From NCBI GenBank assembly GCA_012521525.1, contig JAAYMG010000023.1, forward strand, positions 1-25,252: a stretch of 25,252 nucleotides of DNA, given 5' to 3'. Source of the stretch: Clostridiales bacterium. GTDB taxonomy: Bacteria > Bacillota > Clostridia > Oscillospirales > JAAYOS01. Position 1 is the stretch's first letter. Every line of letters starts with the position of its first letter. Of this stretch, positions 14,169-20,132 are shown one piece after another. The notes beneath the pieces were generated by a model, which was not told where the DNA came from, did no database searches, and saw only the letters and a program-made list of their open reading frames with translations. Both the position numbers and the translations under genes were made by a program.

Positions 14169-16025
14169 ATGGAAAATCAAGCCTACATGCGTATAAAGGA
14201 AAAAGTAAAGAGCCTGCCACTCAAACCCGGTGTTTATATAATGCTGGACAAGAGCGGCAAGGTCATCTACGTGGGAAAAGCCAAGCAGTTGAAAAACCGG
14301 GTCAGCCAATATTTCCAGGATTCCCAGGGTCATTCGCAAAAGACCCGCAACATGGTTTCCCGGATCCACGATTTCGATTACATCATAGCGGAAAGCGAAT
14401 TCGAAGCGCTGGTCCTTGAGTGCTCCCTTATCAAGCGCCATATGCCGAAATACAACATACTGCTCAAGGACGGAAAGGGCTATCCTTTTATACGTATAAA
14501 CCTGAAAGAACAGTATCCGCGGTTTACGATGGACCCGAAACTGAAAAATGACGGGGCGAAATACTTCGGACCGTACGGTGGCCGGTATACAACCGCAAGG
14601 ATAATTGAGGCTCTTCAGGACGCTTTTTTGCTGCCCGACTGCGAACGCAGATTTCCCAGGGACATCGGGAAGGAAAGGCCCTGCCTGCGGTACCATATGA
14701 AGAAATGCATAGCGCCTTGCAAAGAGACGACAAGTCAGGAAGATTACAGGCAACTGGTTTCCCAGGCGGTATTATTGCTTGAAGGCAAGTACGAAAGCGT
14801 GCTGAAGGAGATCCGCAGCGAAATGGAGAAGGCCGCCGACGAACTGCTGTTTGAAAAGGCTGCGGCTCTCCGCGACAGGTACAATGCGATCTCGCGGCTG
14901 GGGCAGCGTCAAAACGTAGTATCGAGCTTCAGGGCGGACACGGATGTTGTCGGTTACTACGACGGTCCGAGGAAAGCCATTGCAATACTGCATTACATCG
15001 ACGGGATGCTTCTTGAAAAGGATGTAGCGCTTGTCGATAACTATGTCGAGGAAAGCGCGTCGGACATAATAGACGCTTATATAACACAGTATTATAGCGG
15101 CAGATCGGCACTTCCGCGCTTCATACTGTTGCCCACGGATATCGAGAACAGGGAAAGCCTTGAAAAAATGCTTTCGGATGCGGCCGGCCGCAAGGTCGAA
15201 ATAGCCGTCCCCCAAAGGGGGAAAAAGCTTGACATGGTCAGGCTTGCCGAAAAGAACGCGCAGGAAGAGGCCGAGAGGATCGCGACGAGGAAGGACCGCA
15301 GCGAAAGCAGCCTGAAGGCCCTTCAGAAAGCGCTGGGCCTTGATGAGATGCCCCGCAGGATAGAGGCATATGACATCTCGAACCTGGCCGGAACCGACAT
15401 AGTTGCTTCGATGACCGTTTTTGAAGGCGGATCGCCGCTGAAAAAGGGGTACAGGAGATTCAGGATAAAGGCTGTAGAAGGCCAGGACGATTACGCATCC
15501 GTCAGGGAAGTGCTGACGCGGAGGTTCCGCCGGCTCCTTGACGGGGACGAGAAGTTTGGAGAAAAGCCGGACCTGTTGTTCGTGGACGGCGGGGTGCAGC
15601 ACGCCAGGATCGCCGCTGAGGTCATTTCCGGGGCAGGGTTGACGGTTCCCGTTTACGGGATGGTAAAAGACGGCAGGCACCGGACGCGTGCGCTTGTCGC
15701 CCCTGACGGGAGAGAAGTCGGGATATCCGAGGTCCCCCAGCTCTTTTCGATGATAGGAAAGATCCAGGAGGAAACGCACCGGTTTGCGATAGAATACAAC
15801 AGGTCGATGCGGAAAAAGCGACTATCCGGCTCGGAGCTGGACAAAATAGAAGGTGTCGGACCTGCAAGGAGGAAGGCGCTGCTTAAAAAGTTCCGCAGCA
15901 TAAAAGCGATAAAATCGGCCACGTTGGAGGAGCTGACCGAAGTGGTGCCGAAAAATATCGCCGAATCCATCAGGAAGTATTTTGACTCCGGGCAGGGAAG
16001 TCCTGCAGGGACGGATAAGACTTAA
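14169..16025 (+). CDS. uvrC: Excinuclease ABC subunit C
   Basis: UvrC makes both incisions in nucleotide excision repair after UvrAB finds the lesion. The 618-residue protein has the GIY-YIG nuclease domain at the N-terminus (GVYIMLDKSGKVIYVGKAKQ, from residue 21), a Cys-containing region (CLRYHMKKCIAPC), a UVR motif that contacts UvrB near 204-239, the RNase H-like second nuclease domain (YDISNLAGTDIVASMTVFEG and LLFVDGG), and C-terminal helix-hairpin-helix motifs (IEGVGPARRKALLKKF, about 559-574). The start has TAGGAG six bases upstream. It heads a close set with rsmD and coaD. No LexA-like box was seen directly before it, although UvrA and UvrB genes are usual SOS targets. Confidence 0.96.
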   Translation: MENQAYMRIKEKVKSLPLKPGVYIMLDKSGKVIYVGKAKQLKNRVSQYFQDSQGHSQKTRNMVSRIHDFDYIIAESEFEALVLECSLIKRHMPKYNILLKDGKGYPFIRINLKEQYPRFTMDPKLKNDGAKYFGPYGGRYTTARIIEALQDAFLLPDCERRFPRDIGKERPCLRYHMKKCIAPCKETTSQEDYRQLVSQAVLLLEGKYESVLKEIRSEMEKAADELLFEKAAALRDRYNAISRLGQRQNVVSSFRADTDVVGYYDGPRKAIAILHYIDGMLLEKDVALVDNYVEESASDIIDAYITQYYSGRSALPRFILLPTDIENRESLEKMLSDAAGRKVEIAVPQRGKKLDMVRLAEKNAQEEAERIATRKDRSESSLKALQKALGLDEMPRRIEAYDISNLAGTDIVASMTVFEGGSPLKKGYRRFRIKAVEGQDDYASVREVLTRRFRRLLDGDEKFGEKPDLLFVDGGVQHARIAAEVISGAGLTVPVYGMVKDGRHRTRALVAPDGREVGISEVPQLFSMIGKIQEETHRFAIEYNRSMRKKRLSGSELDKIEGVGPARRKALLKKFRSIKAIKSATLEELTEVVPKNIAESIRKYFDSGQGSPAGTDKT

Positions 16026-16047
16026 GGGTATATAAGGAGGACGCCCG

Positions 16048-16602
16048 ATGAGGATAATAACCGGAAGCCAGCGCGGCAGAAAACTTGTGACTCTGGAGGG
16101 ACTGCACACGCGTCCTACTTCCGAAAAGGTTAAGGAAGCTTTGTTCAGCATAATCCAGTTCGAGATCGAAGGCAGGCGTGTCCTGGACCTGTTCGCCGGC
16201 TCGGGGCAGCTGGGACTGGAAGCCCTCAGCAGGGGCGCAAGGGAATGCGTGTTTGTGGACAATGACCGCAACGCCATGAGGATAATACGCGAAAATGCCG
16301 AAAAATGCGGATTTACGGATAAATCGCGCTTTTATCAGAATGACTATACGACGGTGCTGAAGCGGTCGGATGAGAAGTATGACATAATACTTATCGATCC
16401 GCCGTACGCTTCGTCATATTATGACAAATCTCTAAAACTTATATCAGCATTTGACATTCTGGCACGGAATGGTATAATTGTTGTTGAAAGCGAATCGGAT
16501 CAGGAACTGCCCGAAGAGGTCGGGACGATCCGGAAAGTCAGGGACTACAGATACGGTAGGACCAAGCTTACCGTTTACCGGAACAATACGGCAGACAGTT
16601 GA
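16048..16602 (+). CDS. rsmD: 16S rRNA (guanine-966 N2)-methyltransferase RsmD
   Basis: Cytoplasmic SAM-dependent methyltransferase of 184 residues that modifies G966 of 16S rRNA in the assembled 30S subunit. The SAM-binding motif is LDLFAGSGQLGLEAL (46-60) and the catalytic motif is DPPY (117-120); the N-terminal RIITGSQRGRKL and TRPTSEKVKEALF are typical. AAGGAGG stands before the ATG at a normal distance. The gene lies 22 bases after uvrC and 23 bases before the chosen coaD start. The rsmD-coaD pair is very common in bacteria and supports both assignments. Confidence 0.95.
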   Translation: MRIITGSQRGRKLVTLEGLHTRPTSEKVKEALFSIIQFEIEGRRVLDLFAGSGQLGLEALSRGARECVFVDNDRNAMRIIRENAEKCGFTDKSRFYQNDYTTVLKRSDEKYDIILIDPPYASSYYDKSLKLISAFDILARNGIIVVESESDQELPEEVGTIRKVRDYRYGRTKLTVYRNNTADS

Positions 16603-16625
16603 CTGTGAAGTCTGCGGAGGTTCGC

Positions 16626-17123
16626 ATGAGGATAGCCATATATCCGGGATCGTTCGACCCGGTCAACACAGGCCATTTGGATGTCATAAGAAGGGCCGCA
16701 AGGATATTTGACAAGCTGTATGTTGCGGTTATGGTAAATGTGGACAAGAAAACCGCTTTTTCATGCGAGGAGCGGGTGGAGATGCTCCGGAAGGTCGTTT
16801 CCGGTTTTGAAAACGTAGAAGTCGTAAGCGACGACGGATTGCTGGCCGGGTTTGCGGCAAAGCTGGGAGCCGGGACCATCGTAAAGGGGATCAGGAACTC
16901 GGGCGATTTTGAGACAGAGCACCAGATGGCCATCATAAATTCAAGTTTGAACCGTGAGCTCGACACCGTATTGCTTCCTGCCGACAGCCGTTACATGCAC
17001 GTCAGTTCAACTGCCGTTCGAGCTGTTGCCGCCGTGGGCGGTGACCTTACGGGCCTGGTACCGGACGAGATATTGCCGGAAGTAAAAGAAAAACTGTACA
17101 GGCAGGGGCAAAACAAAAAATAG
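16626..17123 (+). CDS. coaD: Phosphopantetheine adenylyltransferase
   Basis: CoaD transfers AMP from ATP to 4'-phosphopantetheine, the next-to-last step of coenzyme A synthesis. The 165-residue product is normal in length. It has the nucleotidyltransferase motif GSFDPVNTGHLDVI near the N-terminus (TGHL at 15-18) and the SSTAVR motif near 128. I chose the ATG at 16626, which has CGGAGG five bases upstream and gives the standard MRIAIYPGSFDP start. The longer reading from 16599 would overlap rsmD by four bases and has no support. Confidence 0.96.
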   Translation: MRIAIYPGSFDPVNTGHLDVIRRAARIFDKLYVAVMVNVDKKTAFSCEERVEMLRKVVSGFENVEVVSDDGLLAGFAAKLGAGTIVKGIRNSGDFETEHQMAIINSSLNRELDTVLLPADSRYMHVSSTAVRAVAAVGGDLTGLVPDEILPEVKEKLYRQGQNKK

Positions 17124-17136
17124 GAAGGTGAGTCGG

Positions 17137-17595
17137 ATGGCAGAAGGCGTAGAAGAACTGTTGACCGTATTGTACAACATGATACAGGATTCATTTGCTT
17201 TGCCGTTCGGACGGTCGAAGTGCATAATAGACCGTTCGCGCGCAATGGAACTGATAGAAGAGATCAACGCCCTGCTCCCCAGTGACCTGGAACAGGCAAG
17301 GAAGATCGTTGAAGCGAAGAACGAAATACTGGGCAACGCAAAGCGGGAAGCGGAAGCGATCAAGCGGCAGGCGGAAGAGCGCGCGAAAGCAATGGTTGCC
17401 CGGGAGGAAATAACACAGACTGCCCGGCAGAAGGCTAATGACATAGTCGCCGCTGCGGAAAACAAGGCCAAGGAAATCAGGATGGCCACTAACCAATATG
17501 TGGATGACGCCCTTAAGAGGACTGAAGAAGCGCTGACCGAAGCGCTCAACGAGGTCCGCAATTCCCGCAGCAAGTTCAAGTCCGCGTCAAAATGA
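17137..17595 (+). CDS. Coiled-coil protein downstream of coaD
   Basis: A 152-residue soluble protein, not assignable to a named function. The first ~45 residues (MAEGVEELLTVLYNMIQD, then CIIDRSRAMELIEEINALLP) are helical. Residues about 50-145 are a nearly continuous charged, Ala/Glu/Lys/Arg-rich helix with heptad character, resembling the stalk of ATP synthase subunit b or DivIVA-like coiled coils. Comparable proteins in Clostridia are often labelled only as ATPase or hypothetical, and there is no P-loop here to justify that. The ATG at 17137 has AAGGTG six bases upstream; a GTG at 17128 is too close to that site. It lies 13 bases after coaD and is the last gene before a terminator, so it belongs to the uvrC-rsmD-coaD unit. 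Confidence 0.8.
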   Translation: MAEGVEELLTVLYNMIQDSFALPFGRSKCIIDRSRAMELIEEINALLPSDLEQARKIVEAKNEILGNAKREAEAIKRQAEERAKAMVAREEITQTARQKANDIVAAAENKAKEIRMATNQYVDDALKRTEEALTEALNEVRNSRSKFKSASK

Positions 17596-17665
17596 ACGGG
17601 CTCGGTAAGTTGACGCTCATACACGATTTCCACAAAGAGACAGTTAAATGCGGTTGATAATTGCA

Positions 17666-17700
17666 CCCTTGCTTACTAAGAATAAGTAAGCAGGGGTTTT
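17666..17700 (+). terminator. Rho-independent terminator after the coaD unit
   Basis: CCCTTGCTTACT (17666-17677) pairs with AGTAAGCAGGGG (17685-17696), 12 bp with one G-T pair, loop AAGAATA. TTTTGCTTT follows. It closes the uvrC-to-coiled-coil transcription unit. Confidence 0.88.
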
Positions 17701-17835
17701 GCTTTGTTATAGGGCCAAATGACCGGAAACGGGCTCAGAAGTCGGCTGTTGCAGGGTCAGACCCAACATCTTGCTGGGTTAACATAAATTGAGTACAATA
17801 TCTTGATATCCGGAATATCGTATATGTATCAAAGG

Positions 17836-17874
17836 GAACATATGTTCGCGCACGAACAACTCGAACATATGTTT
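17836..17874. promoter_or_regulatory. Tandem LexA/SOS-like boxes
   Basis: GAACATATGTTC at 17836-17847 is a perfect palindrome and an exact fit to the Gram-positive LexA (DinR) box GAAC-N4-GTTC. GAACATATGTTT at 17863-17874 differs only in the last base. The starts are 27 bases apart. The pair lies about 100 bases before the mraZ -35 element and about 30-70 bases after a weaker promoter-like pair. The two copies can also fold together as an 11-bp hairpin followed by a T-run, an alternative reading as a weak terminator. Confidence 0.55.
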
Positions 17875-17931
17875 TTTATTTTGAAAAAGGGCCATAATCA
17901 TAAAAAAAAGGGGTTAAAATATAGGAAATAG
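17842..17931 (+). CDS. Candidate 29-residue basic peptide
   Basis: An ATG inside the first LexA-like box opens a 29-codon ORF (MFAHEQLEHMFFIL, then a Lys/His/Gly-rich basic end, stop TAG 17929-17931), with AAAGGG five bases upstream. If real it would be expressed from the weak promoter at 17771-17799 and be directly blocked by LexA. A random short ORF is equally possible; I do not recognise the peptide. Confidence 0.15.
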   Translation: MFAHEQLEHMFFILKKGHNHKKKGLKYRK

Positions 17932-17945
17932 TTTAAAAATAAATC

Positions 17946-17974
17946 TTGCATTTTTTCGCGGTACAGCTTATACT
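17946..17974 (+). promoter_or_regulatory. Sigma-A promoter of the mraZ division cluster
   Basis: TTGCAT (17946-17951), a 17-base spacer and TATACT (17969-17974). The expected start near 17981 gives a leader of about 90 bases before mraZ. Confidence 0.7.
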
Positions 17975-17982
17975 AGAACTTG

Positions 17983-18001
17983 AAGTGGAGCAGAGTGGTG
18001 G
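17983..18001. promoter_or_regulatory. Probable MraZ operator repeats
   Basis: AAGTGGAGCAGAGTGGTGG holds AGTGG twice (17984-17988 and 17994-17998) with a 10-base period, at the expected transcription start of the mraZ promoter. MraZ proteins are known to bind short G-rich direct repeats with about one-helix-turn spacing upstream of their own gene, so autorepression is the natural reading. The exact motif used by this MraZ is inferred. Confidence 0.5.
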
Positions 18002-18071
18002 ATTTAGGTTTAATTTCCCACGATCGTACACCGGAGTGACAAAGACATAAAAGCTCAAAGAGGCACACTCA

Positions 18072-18488
18072 ATGACAGGTACTTACAGACACAACATCGA
18101 CCAAAAAGGAAGACTGTTCATTCCGGCTAAGCTGCGCGAGGAGCTTGGCGCGAGCTTTTATGTCACAAAGGAAGTCGACAACTGCCTTGTCGTCTATCCG
18201 GAACACGTCTGGAAGGAGATCGAGGAGAAGCTGGCTGCGCTTCCGCGTTCAAAGTCAAGAAGCCTGCAGCGGATGATCTTCGGGAGCGCCGAAAAGTGCG
18301 AGCCCGACGCGCAGGGAAGGATCGTCATACCGCAGCATCTGAGAGAATATGCGGGGCTCGAGAAGGAAGTTGCAATAATCGGTGTCTCCAACCGTGCGGA
18401 GATATGGAATGCCGGCAGGTGGGATGAAATTAACCGGCAATATACTGCCGAAAGCCTTGAAGAAGCAATGGAGATCCTGGGGATATGA
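18072..18488 (+). CDS. mraZ: Transcriptional regulator MraZ
   Basis: First gene of the division and cell-wall (dcw) cluster, 138 residues, close to the usual ~143. It has the two AbrB-like swapped-hairpin repeats: DQKGRLFIPAKLREELG near residues 10-26 and DAQGRIVIPQHLREYAGL near 78-95, each with the conserved D-x3-R pattern. MraZ forms ring-like oligomers and represses its own operon in characterised bacteria. AGAGG lies eight bases before the ATG. Its stop overlaps the rsmH start by four bases (ATGA), so the two are translationally coupled. The operator-like repeats at the promoter fit autoregulation. Confidence 0.96.
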   Translation: MTGTYRHNIDQKGRLFIPAKLREELGASFYVTKEVDNCLVVYPEHVWKEIEEKLAALPRSKSRSLQRMIFGSAEKCEPDAQGRIVIPQHLREYAGLEKEVAIIGVSNRAEIWNAGRWDEINRQYTAESLEEAMEILGI

Positions 18489-19462
18489 CGGATTTTGATC
18501 ACGACGCCATAAACGACAGCCTGCATGACGAAAGTTCCCACACACCGGTCCTGCTTCATGAGTCGATAGAGTCGCTCAGGATCAAACCCGACGGCGTCTA
18601 TGTGGATCTGACTCTGGGCAGGGGAGGGCACTCCGCCGCAATAGCCGAAAAGCTGAGTACCGGAAGGCTGCTTTGCTTCGACAGGGACCGGGACGCAATA
18701 GACGAAGCGGCGGCAAGGCTTGCCCGATTTGGGGACAAAGTTACGCTGATAAAGAGCGACTTCAGAGAAGTTGCCGGGCGGCTGGCCGAGAGAGGCATAT
18801 CCAGCGTTGACGGGATATTGATGGACCTGGGCGTTTCGTCGCCACAGCTGGACGATGCCGAACGCGGGTTTTCATATATGAAGGATGCACCGCTTGACAT
18901 GAGGATGGACAGAGGGTCCGAATTGAGTGCTGCGGATATCGTCAACAACTGGGATTATGAGGAACTCAGGAGGATCATCTACGAGTACGGCGAAGAGCGT
19001 TACGCGTCGTCCATCGCATCCAGGATAGTGTCGAGCAGGCCTGTTCACACCACATTGCAGCTGTCTGAAATAATAAAAAGCGCGATGCCGGCAAAAGCAC
19101 TCAGGGAAAAGCAGCATCCCGCGAAACGAACGTTCCAGGCAATACGGATCGCGGTAAACGACGAGCTGGGTGCCCTGCAGGAGGCCCTGGAGGCAGGGGA
19201 ACGGCTTCTGGCCCCGGGGGGAAGGATCGCTGTGATAACCTTCCACTCCCTTGAGGACAGGATCGTGAAGAAGTTTTTTGCGGACAAAGCCAAAGGCTGT
19301 GTATGCCCGCCCGATTTTCCGGTATGTGTATGCGGACATAAACCTACGCTGAAAGTAGTGTACAGAAAGCCTGTATTGCCGACGGAGTATGAACTGAGGG
19401 ACAATCCACGTTCAAGAAGCGCTAAACTTCGCGTGGCAGAAAAATTGGGGCTCGGAGGATAA
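18485..19462 (+). CDS. rsmH: 16S rRNA (cytosine-1402 N4)-methyltransferase RsmH
   Basis: RsmH (MraW) methylates N4 of C1402 in the decoding centre of 16S rRNA. The 325-residue product begins with a short polar segment, then SHTPVLLHESIESL and the SAM site VDLTLGRGGHS (about residues 39-49), followed by DGILMDLGVSSPQLDDAERGF and near the end VITFHSLEDRIVKKFF, all family signatures. It is the standard second gene of the dcw cluster. Its start overlaps the mraZ stop, and ftsL follows after four bases. Confidence 0.97.
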   Translation: MTDFDHDAINDSLHDESSHTPVLLHESIESLRIKPDGVYVDLTLGRGGHSAAIAEKLSTGRLLCFDRDRDAIDEAAARLARFGDKVTLIKSDFREVAGRLAERGISSVDGILMDLGVSSPQLDDAERGFSYMKDAPLDMRMDRGSELSAADIVNNWDYEELRRIIYEYGEERYASSIASRIVSSRPVHTTLQLSEIIKSAMPAKALREKQHPAKRTFQAIRIAVNDELGALQEALEAGERLLAPGGRIAVITFHSLEDRIVKKFFADKAKGCVCPPDFPVCVCGHKPTLKVVYRKPVLPTEYELRDNPRSRSAKLRVAEKLGLGG

Positions 19463-19466
19463 TGAT

Positions 19467-20015
19467 ATGTCGTCGAGTGCAGCAAGAAAACTGGAATACA
19501 GCGGAAATATAGCATATGATCTGTCGCGCTTTGACAGGCGCAAGAGGGTCCGTGACGCTCTCGAAAATGAGCCTGTAGCCGTTCCGCGTCCGATCGCCAG
19601 GCCCGGGGAACGTGCGAAAGCGGCAGCCGGGGCGGAGGTCAAGGCAAGGCCGGCAGTATCTGCCGTTACGGTCCTGGGATTCGTCATTGCGGTGTTCCTG
19701 ATGTTCTGCATAGTTCTCAATTATATGAGGCTCAACGAGCTTACCATCGAAATATACTCGATGCAGACCGAACTGATGGAGCTGAAAAAACAGGCCGCCA
19801 CACTGAAGGTGAAGAACGAACAGGCCCTGAACAGCAAGCGGCTCCAGCAGCTGGCCGAGGAAATGGGCATGGTTCGTCCGACTAAAGAGCAGATAAGCTA
19901 TATCGATTTGTCGAATCATGATCGCGGTGTCGTATATATGGCGCAGGAAAACGACAGCGATTTTCTCAGCGGTATAAAAACATTGTTCTTTGCGGCAATC
20001 GACTTTTTCAATTGA
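19467..20015 (+). CDS. ftsL: FtsL-like division protein
   Basis: Identified by position between rsmH and the PBP and by topology, since FtsL sequences diverge strongly. There is a cytoplasmic N-terminus of about 63 residues, one membrane helix (about 64-85, VSAVTVLGFVIAVFLMFCIV), then an external coiled coil (about 88-125) ending in a QLAEEMGMVRPTKEQ segment typical of FtsL/DivIC proteins. FtsL joins FtsB/DivIC and the septal transpeptidase at the division site. GGAGG lies eight bases before the ATG. At 182 residues it is longer than most FtsL proteins (~100-130), because of a long basic, Pro/Arg-rich N-terminus and an extra C-terminal end with a hydrophobic stretch (FLSGIKTLFFAAIDFF). Confidence 0.8.
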   Translation: MSSSAARKLEYSGNIAYDLSRFDRRKRVRDALENEPVAVPRPIARPGERAKAAAGAEVKARPAVSAVTVLGFVIAVFLMFCIVLNYMRLNELTIEIYSMQTELMELKKQAATLKVKNEQALNSKRLQQLAEEMGMVRPTKEQISYIDLSNHDRGVVYMAQENDSDFLSGIKTLFFAAIDFFN

Positions 20016-20059
20016 GCATAAAATCCAAAAGTACGATATATATTTGTATTGCGATCCAT

Positions 20060-20086
20060 GGGAGTGAGAATTGATTTCTTGCTCCC
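20060..20086 (+). other. Hairpin between ftsL and the PBP gene
   Basis: GGGAGTGAGAA (20060-20070) pairs with TTCTTGCTCCC (20076-20086), 11 bp with two G-T pairs and a five-base loop, in the 117-base ftsL-PBP gap. GTAGTGTTATTAAATG follows, not a T-run, so it is not a typical terminator; attenuation or mRNA processing is possible. Confidence 0.5.
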
Positions 20087-20132
20087 GTAGTGTTATTAAA
20101 TGCAGCGGTGCACATCCGACGGGGGTGTTGAT

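Larger units (their letters stand above)
17596..18071 (+). other. 476-base regulatory spacer before mraZ
   Basis: This AT-rich stretch holds the terminator at 17666-17700, a weak promoter-like pair (TTGCTG 17771-17776 and TACAAT 17794-17799, 17 apart), two LexA-like palindromes, a possible 29-codon ORF and the mraZ promoter with downstream repeats. No established gene is present. Confidence 0.7.

Noticed and set aside
14772..15779. Long minus-strand ORF (335 codons) opposite uvrC
   Set aside because: It lies wholly antisense to a clear uvrC frame, shows no recognisable domain, and reflects the codon bias of the real gene.
17836..17880. Reading the two palindromes simply as a terminator hairpin
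   Set aside because: The stem is AT-rich with a 15-base loop, and a much better terminator lies upstream at 17666-17700; each arm being its own SOS-type palindrome is better explained as paired operators, though this is not proven.
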